From positions 49,694 to 113,693 of the forward strand of contig NZ_BAABFC010000020.1 in the NCBI RefSeq assembly GCF_039540575.1: a stretch of 64,000 nucleotides of DNA. The letters are read 5' to 3'. The position numbers and the translations under genes are program-made. Below are positions 16,606 through 25,987 of this stretch, in pieces. The first letter of the stretch is position 1. The number at the start of each line of letters is the position of its first letter. Origin of the DNA: Pseudaeromonas paramecii (lineage in GTDB: Bacteria; Pseudomonadota; Gammaproteobacteria; Enterobacterales; Aeromonadaceae). The notes beneath the pieces were generated by a model. It was given only the letters and a program-made list of their open reading frames with translations, had not been told where the DNA came from and did not search any database.

Positions 16606-17103
16606 ATGAACCTGATTCAACGCTGGGATTTTACGCTGTGTCGACTCTGTCTGACCCATGGCTATAACCAGGCCCAGGCGCGGATCTGCCGACGGGTCTC
16701 CCGCACCGGGGATGGTCATGCGTATCTGTTGCTGGGCTTGCTGGCCTGCTGGCTGGACGATGAGCAGGGGCTGAACTTCCTGCTCACGGCCCTGCTGGCC
16801 TTTGCCATCGAATTGCCGCTGTATCTGCTGCTCAAGAACCTCCTGTGCCGGGAGCGCCCCCAGGGACTGCCGGTGTTCATCCGCCCGTCGGATCGCTACA
16901 GCCTGCCCTCCGGCCACACGGCGGCGGCCTTTTTGATGGCCTGCCTGGTGAGCCACTTCTATCCGGCGGCCACCCCGCTGGCCTTTGCCTGGGCCAGCTG
17001 CATCGGCGCTTCGCGCCTGCTGCTGGGGGTGCACTACTTAAGCGATCTCATCGCCGGGGGTGTGCTGGGGACCTCTGCGGCCTTGCTGGTGCTGCCCGCC
17101 TAG
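16606..17103 (+). CDS. PAP2-family membrane phosphatase
   Basis: A 165-residue membrane protein with the three phosphatase motifs of the PAP2 superfamily: K-x-x-L-L-C-R-E-R-P, then SLPSGHTAA, then SRLLLGVHYLSD. About five hydrophobic segments surround them. Members remove phosphate from lipid phosphates such as undecaprenyl pyrophosphate or phosphatidic acid; which one cannot be told here. A strong GAGGAGGGAGG precedes the ATG at 16606, so the longer frame upstream is discarded. It is divergent from leuLABCD and leads the glycosyltransferase gene 58 bases downstream. Confidence 0.88.
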   Translation: MNLIQRWDFTLCRLCLTHGYNQAQARICRRVSRTGDGHAYLLLGLLACWLDDEQGLNFLLTALLAFAIELPLYLLLKNLLCRERPQGLPVFIRPSDRYSLPSGHTAAAFLMACLVSHFYPAATPLAFAWASCIGASRLLLGVHYLSDLIAGGVLGTSAALLVLPA

Positions 17104-17161
17104 CCCGCGTGGCTGCGCCATTTGCCTATTTCGGCCTGAACTCCACCAACAAGGAGCGTGG

Positions 17162-18277
17162 ATGAAGATATTGTTCGGCGTACAGGGGACCGGCAACGGT
17201 CATATCAGCCGCAGCCGTAGCCTGGCGCGTGCATTAAGCGCCCAAGGGGTACAGGTGGATTACCTCTTGTCGGGTCGCCCAGCCGATGCCTATTTCGACA
17301 TGGAGGCCTTTGGTGATTATCGCGCCCGCCCTGGCCTGAGCTTTGTTACTCGGGAGGGCGCCATCAGCCTGTGGCAGACCCTGCGGCAGAGCCGGCCGCT
17401 GACCCTGTGGCAGGATATCCGCCAGCTGGATCTGACGGGCTATCAGCTGGTGCTCAGCGATTTTGAACCCATCACCGCCTGGGCCGCTCGCCGGCAGGGC
17501 ATACAGTCGCTGGGGATCAGTCATCAGGCGGCCTTCTCCTGGCCCATCCCCCGGCGCTTCGATGACCTACGGGCGCGGCTCATCATGCGCCACTATGCTC
17601 CCGTCTCCCGCGCCATCGGTCTGCACTGGTTTCACTTCGGTCACCCCATACTGCCGCCCATCGTCGATGCCCTGATGCCGGCCCCCAGCCGGGGCGAGAT
17701 CTTGGTCTACCTGCCCTTTGAATCCTTGTCCGCCATCAAGGCGTTGTTGGGGCGCTTCGTCGGCGTGACGTTTGTTTGTTATCACCCCCAGGTCGCCGAG
17801 TCCTATCAGCAGGGCAACCTGCAGTTTCATCCGCTGAGCCGGTCGGCCTTCACCGCCAGTCTGGCCAGCTGCGAGGGGGTGATCAGCAACGCCGGCTTCG
17901 AGCTGGCCTCGGAGGCCTTGACCCTGGGCAAAAAACTCTTGGTCAAACCCCTGGATGGGCAGTTCGAGCAGGCCAGCAACGCCATGACCCTTGAGATGCT
18001 GGGCTTGGGCTCTGTGATGGCCAGCCTGGATCCGGGGGCGGTGCGTCAGTGGCTGGATCATCCCGGCATCGGTCTTATCCGCTATCCCGATGTGGCATCG
18101 GCCCTGGCCGCCTGGCTGGCCGAGGGGGCGCAGGAGCCGGTGACCGAGCTGGCCCGTCGCCTGTGGCGCCAGGTGCTGTTGCCCGAACCCGTGTGCGAGC
18201 GGCTGGCCGAGTTGGGATTGTCCGACAGCCTGTGCTGTAATCTGCTTTTGCAGCAGGGATCTTTTGCTAGGCTTTAG
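17162..18277 (+). CDS. MJ1255/VC2487-type glycosyltransferase-like protein
   Basis: A 371-residue cytoplasmic protein with the GT-B features of the MJ1255/VC2487 family: MKILFGVQGTGNGHISRS at the N-terminus (nucleotide-sugar glycosyltransferase glycine loop), and near the C-terminus CEGVISNAGFELASEAL with KPLDGQFEQASNA, the donor-binding region of UDP-sugar transferases such as MurG. The acceptor is unknown. AAGGAG precedes the ATG at 17162. Its pairing with the PAP2 phosphatase suggests a step on a lipid-linked or cell-envelope sugar, but this is inference. Confidence 0.82.
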   Translation: MKILFGVQGTGNGHISRSRSLARALSAQGVQVDYLLSGRPADAYFDMEAFGDYRARPGLSFVTREGAISLWQTLRQSRPLTLWQDIRQLDLTGYQLVLSDFEPITAWAARRQGIQSLGISHQAAFSWPIPRRFDDLRARLIMRHYAPVSRAIGLHWFHFGHPILPPIVDALMPAPSRGEILVYLPFESLSAIKALLGRFVGVTFVCYHPQVAESYQQGNLQFHPLSRSAFTASLASCEGVISNAGFELASEALTLGKKLLVKPLDGQFEQASNAMTLEMLGLGSVMASLDPGAVRQWLDHPGIGLIRYPDVASALAAWLAEGAQEPVTELARRLWRQVLLPEPVCERLAELGLSDSLCCNLLLQQGSFARL

Positions 18278-18304
18278 GGGGAAGGCCAGCAAGGAGGAGT
18301 CATC

Positions 18305-18469
18305 ATGCGATTCATCAACCAACGCGGCGAGGAGATCCACCTGGCCGACAACCTGACCCTGCGGGAGTTGACCGACATGGGGATGGACGTCAGCCTCACC
18401 GAGGTGACCGATCTGGAACATCAGATCTGGATTGCCGAGCCGGAAGTGGTGGAAGAGGATCTCGGCTGA
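18305..18469 (+). CDS. Small acidic protein of unknown function (54 residues)
   Basis: A 54-residue frame beginning MRFINQRGEEIHLADN and ending EVVEEDLG, strongly acidic in its second half. AAGGAGGAGTCATC before the ATG is a textbook ribosome binding site, the gene begins 27 bases after the glycosyltransferase stop, and a terminator follows 25 bases after its own stop, so it looks like the last gene of that operon. I do not recognise the family. It has no membrane segment, cysteine or known motif. Confidence 0.75.
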   Translation: MRFINQRGEEIHLADNLTLRELTDMGMDVSLTEVTDLEHQIWIAEPEVVEEDLG

Positions 18470-18494
18470 ACAGAGCCCGTGCGAACAAGCCAAA

Positions 18495-18516
18495 ACCCGG
18501 CCCAGGCCGGGTTTTT
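18495..18516 (+). terminator. Rho-independent terminator after the small-protein gene
   Basis: ACCCGGCC/GGCCGGGT 8-bp stem with a two-base loop (so the top pairs may open) followed by four to five T residues. Confidence 0.85.
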
Positions 18517-18873
18517 CATGCTCTGCTGTTCGGCTTGGTCTTGCTAGGGTAATGCTCCGAGTTTTTCTATATATAAGGAAGTAAATTCTGGATCGTGCCC
18601 TTGGTAGCGTGGGAGTGCGCAATCTTGGGTCAGCTTTGCACTTTTTTGAGTCGGCAAAGCCGTGGACAAGGGCGAGGAAGCGCGATAAGTTGATCCTTCC
18701 ATGTTTTCCCGGTGACGGAAAAACGCACGAATAATCACCCACATATTCATAAGGTTACGTTGAGTTGCCCCAACCAGGGCGTTCACCTGACCTGTGCCGT
18801 CAGCGAGTCATGGAGCGGGAAGCCATATCCCATCGACCTTAAAGACAACGATAAGCCTTGGAGGGCTTGTATC
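18517..18873. other. Upstream region of ilvIH
   Basis: A 357-base gene-free stretch that must contain the ilvIH promoter. It is AT-richer than its surroundings around 18550-18760. No leader peptide with runs of branched-chain codons and no attenuator hairpin is visible, in keeping with the enteric ilvIH operon, which is controlled by Lrp rather than attenuation. I could not identify individual Lrp sites. Confidence 0.5.
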
Positions 18874-20604
18874 ATGGAGATGTTATCAGGCGCGGAGATG
18901 GTGGTACGTGCACTGGAAGACGAGGGAGTCGAACATATCTTCGGCTACCCCGGCGGTTCGGTGCTCGACATCTATGACGCCCTCTTCGAAAACAGCAAAA
19001 TCGAGCACGTGCTGGTTCGTCACGAACAGGCAGCGGTGCACATGGCGGATGGCTACGCACGCTCAACCGGCAAAGTGGGTGCCGTATTGGTGACGTCCGG
19101 TCCGGGCGCGACTAACTGTATTACCGGCATTGCCACGGCCTATATGGATTCCATTCCGTTGGTGGTGCTGTCTGGCCAGGTGCCCACCAGTCTGATCGGC
19201 GGCGATGCCTTTCAGGAAGTGGACATGATCGGTATCTCCCGCCCCGTGGTGAAGCACAGCTTCCTGTGCAAGACGGCGTCCGAGATCCCCGAAGCCATCA
19301 AGAAGGCCTTCTATATCGCTGCCACCGGCCGGCCCGGCCCCGTGGTGGTGGACTTGCCCAAGGATGTACAAAATCCGAAAGAAAAGTTCCCGTACGAATA
19401 CCCCAAGAGCGTGCACATGCGCTCCTACAACCCCAGCAAGACGGGGCACAAGGGGCAGATCAAGCGGGCCGTGAAGATGCTGGCGGAAGCCAAGCAGCCG
19501 GTGCTGTACATCGGTGGCGGCGCCGTGGCGGCCAATGCGGCAGCTCAGGTGCAACGGCTGGCGGATCTGTTCAGCCTGCCGGTGACCAGCACCCTGATGG
19601 GGCTGGGGGCCTTCCCGGGCACCCATAGCCAGTTCCTCGGCATGCTGGGCATGCACGGTACCTATGAAGCCAACAACGCCATGCACCATGCGGATCTGAT
19701 CCTGGCGGTGGGGGCGCGCTTCGACGACCGGGTCACCAATCACGTGGCCAAGTTCTGTCCCAATGCCAAGCTGGTGCATATCGATATCGACCCTGCGTCC
19801 ATCTCCAAGACGGTGCAGGTGGATGTGCCCATCGTTGGCGCGGCCGATACCGTCATCGAGCAGATGCTGGAGGCCGTCACCGAGCTGAACCTGGAGATCG
19901 ACAATGGTCAGCTGGCGGACTGGTGGGAGCAGATCGAAGGCTGGCGTGCGCGCCAGTGCCTGGAGTACGCCAAGTCGCCCAGCGTCATCAAGCCGCAGCA
20001 GGTGATCCAGAGCCTGTACAAGGCCACCGGCGGCAGCGCCTTTGTGGCCTCCGACGTGGGGCAGCACCAGATGTTTGCCGCCCTCTACTATCCGTTTGCC
20101 AAGCCGCGCCAGTGGATCAACTCAGGGGGGCTGGGCACCATGGGCTTCGGCCTGCCGGCCGCCATGGGGGTGCAGTTTGCCCATCCAGGCGCCGTGGTGG
20201 CCTGCGTCACCGGCGACGGCTCCATCCAGATGAACATCCAGGAACTCTCCACCTGCCTGCAATACGGTATTCCGGTGAAGATCATTGCCCTGAACAACCG
20301 CGCCCTGGGCATGGTGAAGCAGTGGCAGAAGATGTTCTACGGCGGTCGCCACAGCCACTCCTACATGGAGTCCCTGCCGGACTTCGTCAAGCTGGCGGAG
20401 TCCTATGGCCATGTGGGTATCCGGGTAGACGATCCGGCCAAGCTGGACGAGGCGATGGAATACGCCTTCTCCTTGAAGGATCGCCTGGTGTTCATGGACA
20501 TTGCCGTAGACCCGGATGAGCATGTTTATCCCATGCAGATCAAGTTCGGCGGGATGAACGAGATGTGGCTGAGCAAGACGGAGCGTACCCAATGCGACGA
20601 CTGA
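18874..20604 (+). CDS. ilvI: Acetolactate synthase III large subunit
   Basis: A 576-residue thiamine-diphosphate enzyme that makes acetolactate or acetohydroxybutyrate for valine, leucine and isoleucine. The start MEMLSGAEMVVRALEDEGV equals E. coli IlvI nearly residue for residue, which fixes the ATG at 18874 (GGAGG nine bases upstream). The catalytic Glu is in VRHEQAAVHMADGYAR; the ThDP-magnesium motif is GDGSIQMNIQELSTC with the later NN of ALNNRAL. It overlaps ilvH by 13 bases. Confidence 0.97.
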   Translation: MEMLSGAEMVVRALEDEGVEHIFGYPGGSVLDIYDALFENSKIEHVLVRHEQAAVHMADGYARSTGKVGAVLVTSGPGATNCITGIATAYMDSIPLVVLSGQVPTSLIGGDAFQEVDMIGISRPVVKHSFLCKTASEIPEAIKKAFYIAATGRPGPVVVDLPKDVQNPKEKFPYEYPKSVHMRSYNPSKTGHKGQIKRAVKMLAEAKQPVLYIGGGAVAANAAAQVQRLADLFSLPVTSTLMGLGAFPGTHSQFLGMLGMHGTYEANNAMHHADLILAVGARFDDRVTNHVAKFCPNAKLVHIDIDPASISKTVQVDVPIVGAADTVIEQMLEAVTELNLEIDNGQLADWWEQIEGWRARQCLEYAKSPSVIKPQQVIQSLYKATGGSAFVASDVGQHQMFAALYYPFAKPRQWINSGGLGTMGFGLPAAMGVQFAHPGAVVACVTGDGSIQMNIQELSTCLQYGIPVKIIALNNRALGMVKQWQKMFYGGRHSHSYMESLPDFVKLAESYGHVGIRVDDPAKLDEAMEYAFSLKDRLVFMDIAVDPDEHVYPMQIKFGGMNEMWLSKTERTQCDD

Positions 20605-21089
20605 TATCTGTATTGCTGGAAAACGAGTCTGGCGCCCTGAGTCGCGTGGTGGGCCTCTTCTCCCAGCGTGGTTACAACATCGAAAGCCTGACGGTGGCCC
20701 CCACCGACGATCCCACCCTGTCGCGGATGACAATTGTCACCCTGGGGGATGAGCGGGTCATCGAGCAGATCACCAAGCAGCTGCATAAGCTGGTGGATGT
20801 GCTCAAGGTGTCCGACATCACAGAAGGCAGCCATGTGGAGCGGGAGATCATGCTGGTGAAGTGCCGTGCCGCCACCGGCGAGGTGCGGGACGAGCTCAAG
20901 CGGATGTCCGAAATCTACCGTGGCCAGATCGTGGATGCCACCGCCGAGCTGTATACGGTGCAGCTCGTGGGCACCAGCGACAAGCTGGATGCCTTCCTGG
21001 GCACCCTGTCCCAGCTCACCGAGCTGGTGGAAGTGGTGCGTAGCGGTGTCTGTGGCATCGCCCGAGGTGAGCGCGCGCTGCACGCCTGA
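20592..21089 (+). CDS. ilvH: Acetolactate synthase III small (regulatory) subunit
   Basis: A 165-residue ACT-domain protein starting MRRLISVLLENESGALSRV, near-identical to E. coli IlvH. It activates IlvI and carries valine feedback inhibition; the ACT valine-binding stretch around GALSRVVGLFSQRGYNI is intact. The start lies inside the end of ilvI, a 13-base overlap that implies coupled translation and fixed stoichiometry. Length agrees with the family (163). Confidence 0.97.
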   Translation: MRRLISVLLENESGALSRVVGLFSQRGYNIESLTVAPTDDPTLSRMTIVTLGDERVIEQITKQLHKLVDVLKVSDITEGSHVEREIMLVKCRAATGEVRDELKRMSEIYRGQIVDATAELYTVQLVGTSDKLDAFLGTLSQLTELVEVVRSGVCGIARGERALHA

Positions 21090-21106
21090 GTTCGGCTGCT
21101 GTTGAC

Positions 21107-21133
21107 AAAGCCTCCCAATCGGGAGGCTTTTTT
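21107..21133 (+). terminator. Rho-independent terminator after ilvH
   Basis: AAAGCCTCCC/GGGAGGCTTT 10-bp stem with an AATC loop and a run of T residues, 17 bases after the ilvH stop. Confidence 0.93.
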
Positions 21134-21158
21134 ATGTCCGGCATTGCCCGGCAGCAAT

Positions 21159-21186
21159 AAAAAAACAGCCCCAAGAAGGGGCTGTT
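21159..21186 (-). terminator. Rho-independent terminator of the GH57-like gene
   Basis: On the minus strand ACAGCCCC/GGGGCTGT with a five-base loop is followed by seven T residues, 22 bases past the stop of the gene at 21209. Confidence 0.92.
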
Positions 21187-21208
21187 GGTTTATGAGCCGG
21201 CCGTCGCT

Positions 21209-24200
21209 TTATTGGGCGATGAGGCTGTAGGCCAGGGTAGTGTCGTTGAAGGTGACCTTGTAGGTGCCGCTGACACTGGTGTAGATGTCGCTGCCGCTTT
21301 GGTTGGCGATGCCATCGGCATTGCTGTCACCGTAGTTCTGGCTCCAGTCACCCTTCACATCGAACTTGAAGCGTTGGCTGCCGTTGCTGTCGCCAGTGCC
21401 GGTGAAGGTGACGGTGGCCTGCCAGGTGTGATCGGCCACCAGTTCCATGGCGGTGCTGCCCCAGCTGTTGGGGGTGCCGCGGAAGTAGAGCTGAGCGAAG
21501 GTCTTGGCGAAGTCCAACTGCTCCACCACGGTTACGCTTGCGCTGGCGCTGCTGGTCAGGCCATCGTCATCGGTCACCTGAACCGTTACCGTATGAGTGC
21601 CAACGGTATCGAAGGTGCGACTGATGCTGGCGGTGGTGCTGCCATCATCCCACTGGTAGCCGACGATGGTGCCATCGGCATCGGTGGAGCCGGCGGCGCT
21701 GAAGCTGACGCTGGTGCCTACCTGGACCTTGCTGGCGCTGGCGGTGATCTTGGCCACGGGAGCGACCGGCTCGGTGACGCAGCTGACGCTGTAGGCCAGG
21801 CTCTTGTCGTTCACCGTCAGGGTGCAGTTACCCACGCTGGTGTTGACTATGTCACTGCCCGCCTTGTCCAGTACGCCATCCTTGTTGGTGTCACCGTAGT
21901 TGGTGGTCCAGTCACCCTTGACGTCGAACTTGAAGCGCTGGCTGCCGTTAGCATCGCCAATGCCGCTAAAGGGCAGGGTCACGCGCCAGGTGTTGTCAGC
22001 CACCAGGGCCAGGGCCGTCAGGCCCCAGCTGTTGGGGGTGCCACGGAAGTAGAGCTGATCGAACAGATGGACGGGCTCGGTGCTCTTGGCGGTGAGGGTG
22101 ACGCTGGCGGTGGCGGTGGCGCCATCATCATCGGTCACGGTGACGCTGACGGTTTGGGTTTGATTTACCGTCAGGTTGATGCTGGCGGTGGTCTCGCCCG
22201 TGCTCCACAGGTAGCTCACCACCTGGCCATCGCTGTCGGTGGACCCGGCGGCGCTCAGGGTGACCACGGTGCCTGTGTCGACCGTCTGGCTGGCCGGGGT
22301 GATAACGGCGGTGGGAGCCTGGTTGACCGGTACCGTCAGGGTGACGCTGGTGCTGCTGCTGGCACCCTCGTTGTCCGTTACCGTCAGGGTGATGGTCTGA
22401 GTGGCGTTCGCCGTCAGGGTCAGGCTGCTGCCGGTGGCGCCCGTGCTCCACTTGTAGCTGGCGATGCTGCCGTCACTGTCGTAGGAGCTGGCGGCGCTCA
22501 GGGTGACCTGGCTGCCGGCTGCCACCGTCTGACTCCCCGGGGTGATGATAGCCACCGGGCTCACGTTGATGTCCACATCCGGCGCACCGGCGATGATGGT
22601 TCCGGCGTTGATACTCCAGACACCGGCATCCACCTTGTAGTTGCTGCCGCCATTGTTGTCCCAAGTGCCGCTGCAGTTGTTGGTGACAAACTCCACCTTG
22701 CTGCCGCTGCCCATGTTCACCGTGTAGGCAAACCAGTCATTGCCCACGTCGGTCATGGTGGCGCCGGGCGCCGTGGTCCAGGTGCCGCTGTCGACGCGAT
22801 AGTGCAGGCAGACATTGCTCCAGCTGCTGGTGTGGTAGTAGAGGGTGGCGCTCAGTTGCAGGTCGGCCGGGAAACCGGCGCTCAGGGTGCCGTCGGCAGC
22901 CAGGGTATAGGTGCCTTCGGTCAGCAGCAGGCCGGTTTCATCGGGGCGATACAGGTTGTCGCCTGCTTCCAGATAGCGCATGAAGATGCCGTCCAGATCG
23001 CCGCTGTAGGTCAAATTGGTCAGGAAGTAACGGTCACTGCCGGCCAACTGACTGATGCTCTTCTGGGTCCAGTCGGCAACGTCCGGGGTGCGGGTCTCCA
23101 GATCCAGGGTACCCAGGTCGGCTTGGCTGCCTTCAATGTAGAGGGTGACGTGTTTGCTGGGGGCCTTGTCGGTGAAGAAGGCATGTTCCCCTTCAATATC
23201 ACCGTTGACGTCCTCTACCTTGACGCCATCCACCATCTTGTAGCGACCTGCGCCCACATAGACCTGCTGGATCACGCTCTTGGTGACATTCCCCTGGCTG
23301 TCGGTGGCCTCGATGTAGTAGTCCAGCAACTGGTCGCGGTAGTCATTCAGATAGGTGTAGTAGAGGTCACCGATTTCCTGGGCCGGCACCACCTCCAGGG
23401 TGGCGGTGCTGCTGGGTTGCCAGGAGACACCGTTGATGTCCGGGGTGAGATCCCGCACCTTCATGTCGTAGCTGACCCAATCTCCCACGTTATCCGGATT
23501 GACGTTGGCGTCACCAGCATGGGCTACCGGATCGTACAGTTGGTAGGTCTTGTCCTTGGGATCGGCACTCTTGGCCGTGTGTACCCGTACCATGAGTTGG
23601 ATGTCGGCGATGTCGCTGACGTCGTAGGCATAGGTGTAGATGGCAAACTCGTTGTCCATGTACATCTTGGCCCAGCCTTCGGCCTTGGAGGCATTGGCAC
23701 TACCCGGGTTGTAGGGATAGCGTTGTGGCCACCACAGCGAGGGACCGGTTCTGTCCTTGGACAGGTTGGCACTCACATACGGCTGGGTGAAGTACAGCGA
23801 CTGATTGAAGGAGAGGGTAGGTTTGACGCTGTCATCCACGTTCTCGTCATAGTAGCCGAAACCGGAGTCCATGCTGGCGATCAGGAAGTACCAGCCCAGC
23901 TCTGCCGGGTTGGCGCCGCCGGCGTAGTCCTTGCTGGCATCCCCTTTCACCGGATAGGACATCATCCAGGGATTCAGCTGATTGCCGTTATAGGTGACCT
24001 GATGATCCAGGTTGCTGGTGGGGCTCCAGTAGTTGGGGTGGTCATCCAGCCAGATCTGTTCGGCGGTCTTGGCGTAGTTTTCGGCCGCCTGCAGCAGGGC
24101 GAAGTTACGCTCCAGATAGTGGTAGCCGTACTCCAGTGACGGCATATGACTGCGTTTGTCGCCGTTGGCCGCATACAGTTGGCTGTAACTGGTGCCATGG

Positions 24201-25594
24201 GCGGTATTGAAGGCAGACAGCTGGCCGCTCCAGACCCCCATGGGCAGGTGCCAGTGGTACCAGGTTGGGTCGGAGGAGGAGTCGCGGGTGTCGATCCAGG
24301 AGCCATCCTGCACATGCACCACATCATCCGCGGGGATGGGGTGGGCCTTGAGGTACTCCTGTACCCCCATGCCGGTGACCGCGCTATCGGCGTAGGTCAC
24401 GTAGCCGGAGTTCAGCCAGGTACCGCCGTCACCGGCACGGCCTGAGCTGTTATCCCCGTCGTGGGCGATGACAAAGTACTGGGTGCGGCCCAGAGCGGCC
24501 GCGGTGCCCTCATAATTTTTCAGCACGCCAGCGGTGACTGAGCCTTGATAGCCCTCTTCCCAGGAGCTGGCTTGTTCCACCGGAATCCCAGCCACCTTGG
24601 ACACAGCACCGGTCTCAGGATCCACGTATTGCACCCAGTGAGGTATGGCGGCGAAGGGGAACTTGTTATGGGTCACCTGCTTTTCGTTGAACATGTTCAG
24701 GGCAAGCCAGGAACCCACATTGCTCTCGTTTTGCAGATCGGCCCGGTTGGGAGGGGAGACCAGGGTATCTACCCCTGGATTGTTCAGGTAGGGGTAGTCT
24801 TTGAGCGTGCGTGAATAATGCACGTTGCCCAGCACGGACCACTCGATGCCCAGTTTGTTCAGCACCGGGATGATGCGTTCTGAGAAGCCCAGCTCGGTGG
24901 GGAAGAAGCCCTTGGATGAGACGAAGTTACTGCCGAGGAAGTAGGGCTGGGCCAGCGCTACGTTCTGATAGATCAAATCCTTAAGGAAGTAGTCGTTGCC
25001 CACCAGGGGGCCCATGCTGTGGTGACCGGTGAAGTGGATGGTGTCCAGCGCCTTGAAGTTGTTGCTGGTCTTGTAGCCACTTTGGGTGCTACGCCAGTAG
25101 TCGCCCCAGCCGGAGTAGTAGCCCTCCTGGTTGCCCAGCTCGGCAAAGCTCTGCACGTTATTGATGGCAGAGCCGGACATGGTCACCTGGGTTTGACTCA
25201 GCGGATAGCTGCCATTGTTGCTGATGACGGTGTTCATCGGCCAGCTGAGGTAGGCACCCTTCTTGGCATGATGGGAATAGTAGGCTTCCAAATCATCATG
25301 AGGCATGGGCCGGTTGGTGCCGGGGATATAGTAGGTGTAGTTGGCCGGTGGATTGGCCTTGAGGTTTTTCACCTGACCGTCGTACATGTAGCGAACCGGT
25401 GCGCCTACCGCGATCCCGTCGTAGCTGCTGGTATCGAAGTAGGGCCAGAAGTTCGGCATGTGATTGTGGTAGATGTGGGTGGCGGCGATATCAGCCTTGG
25501 CAGGCATGGCACTCAGGCCAATTGCCAGTCCGAGGGTCACCGCGGCGGCCGTCGGCAGAAGCCGGGACGGCAGCGTGGCAGGGCGAATCTTCAT
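21209..25594 (-). CDS. Secreted multidomain GH57-like protein with CBM25, PKD and duplicated C-terminal modules
   Basis: A 1461-residue exported protein. A signal peptide ends near residue 34 (MPAKA-DIAATH). Residues 35 to about 700 resemble a GH57-type alpha-glucan hydrolase domain: IYHNHMPNFWPY at the start, GFFPTELGFSERIIPVL, VIAHDGDN and WYHWHLPMGVW. Then come a linker domain, a CBM25-like starch-binding module (about 911-995, VEFVTNNCSGTWDNNGGSNY), PKD domains at about 1011-1091 and 1095-1170, an LYFRGTPNSWG module (1176-1271), a third PKD (1278-1355) and a second LYFRGTPNSWG module (1361-1461). The two C-terminal modules are clear duplicates. AAGGAA lies six bases before the ATG. Action on starch or glycogen is inferred from CBM25; the exact reaction and the catalytic residues are not certain. 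Confidence 0.85.
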   Translation of the reverse strand: MKIRPATLPSRLLPTAAAVTLGLAIGLSAMPAKADIAATHIYHNHMPNFWPYFDTSSYDGIAVGAPVRYMYDGQVKNLKANPPANYTYYIPGTNRPMPHDDLEAYYSHHAKKGAYLSWPMNTVISNNGSYPLSQTQVTMSGSAINNVQSFAELGNQEGYYSGWGDYWRSTQSGYKTSNNFKALDTIHFTGHHSMGPLVGNDYFLKDLIYQNVALAQPYFLGSNFVSSKGFFPTELGFSERIIPVLNKLGIEWSVLGNVHYSRTLKDYPYLNNPGVDTLVSPPNRADLQNESNVGSWLALNMFNEKQVTHNKFPFAAIPHWVQYVDPETGAVSKVAGIPVEQASSWEEGYQGSVTAGVLKNYEGTAAALGRTQYFVIAHDGDNSSGRAGDGGTWLNSGYVTYADSAVTGMGVQEYLKAHPIPADDVVHVQDGSWIDTRDSSSDPTWYHWHLPMGVWSGQLSAFNTAHGTSYSQLYAANGDKRSHMPSLEYGYHYLERNFALLQAAENYAKTAEQIWLDDHPNYWSPTSNLDHQVTYNGNQLNPWMMSYPVKGDASKDYAGGANPAELGWYFLIASMDSGFGYYDENVDDSVKPTLSFNQSLYFTQPYVSANLSKDRTGPSLWWPQRYPYNPGSANASKAEGWAKMYMDNEFAIYTYAYDVSDIADIQLMVRVHTAKSADPKDKTYQLYDPVAHAGDANVNPDNVGDWVSYDMKVRDLTPDINGVSWQPSSTATLEVVPAQEIGDLYYTYLNDYRDQLLDYYIEATDSQGNVTKSVIQQVYVGAGRYKMVDGVKVEDVNGDIEGEHAFFTDKAPSKHVTLYIEGSQADLGTLDLETRTPDVADWTQKSISQLAGSDRYFLTNLTYSGDLDGIFMRYLEAGDNLYRPDETGLLLTEGTYTLAADGTLSAGFPADLQLSATLYYHTSSWSNVCLHYRVDSGTWTTAPGATMTDVGNDWFAYTVNMGSGSKVEFVTNNCSGTWDNNGGSNYKVDAGVWSINAGTIIAGAPDVDINVSPVAIITPGSQTVAAGSQVTLSAASSYDSDGSIASYKWSTGATGSSLTLTANATQTITLTVTDNEGASSSTSVTLTVPVNQAPTAVITPASQTVDTGTVVTLSAAGSTDSDGQVVSYLWSTGETTASINLTVNQTQTVSVTVTDDDGATATASVTLTAKSTEPVHLFDQLYFRGTPNSWGLTALALVADNTWRVTLPFSGIGDANGSQRFKFDVKGDWTTNYGDTNKDGVLDKAGSDIVNTSVGNCTLTVNDKSLAYSVSCVTEPVAPVAKITASASKVQVGTSVSFSAAGSTDADGTIVGYQWDDGSTTASISRTFDTVGTHTVTVQVTDDDGLTSSASASVTVVEQLDFAKTFAQLYFRGTPNSWGSTAMELVADHTWQATVTFTGTGDSNGSQRFKFDVKGDWSQNYGDSNADGIANQSGSDIYTSVSGTYKVTFNDTTLAYSLIAQ

Positions 25595-25987
25595 CTGGTT
25601 TTCCTTTCGTTAGCTGTCCTTATGTCGTCGTTTCCGGGCTTGTGCCTATTTTGTTTTGTTTGTGAAAGGCGCCCTGAAACCGGGCAATGCTAGCGCCAGG
25701 GTGGGGGAAAAGTGGGCAGGGAGGGAATTTGTGTGAGCCAGGTGGTTGGCAAGATGCAGAAAATGCGAACGGTAGCGCTTTCAGGTGTCGAGCGCAAAGC
25801 GCCCAATACAGCCGAAGATTGAACCAGTCCCAAGGATTTCGCGAGGGCATTTACCAACCTTTGCGATTTACCTCATCGATGCCGAGTTGGGCGCTTGTCG
25901 GAAGTATCTCATCCTGGTTGAGCTGAGCGGTTGTTAGGACGTCTGACGCAGGGATAGACTTTCAGGATGAGGTGAATAGGACTGGAT
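25595..25987. other. Divergent upstream region of the GH57-like and PCuAC-like genes
   Basis: 393 bases without a gene. The centre holds the motif GGTAGCGCTTTC (25771-25782), a weak LacI-family-like half palindrome around GCGC that could regulate the GH57-like gene. The short frames on either strand have no ribosome binding site. Nothing else stands out. Confidence 0.45.

Noticed and set aside
18544..18786. Possible ilvIH leader peptide or attenuator
   Set aside because: Short frames here have no run of Leu, Val or Ile codons and no terminator hairpin is near; ilvIH in enterics is controlled by Lrp.
21185..24139. A 984-residue open frame on the plus strand
   Set aside because: It is the antisense shadow of the GH57-like gene, whose signal peptide, PKD and CBM25 domains are clear; the shadow has no recognisable domain.
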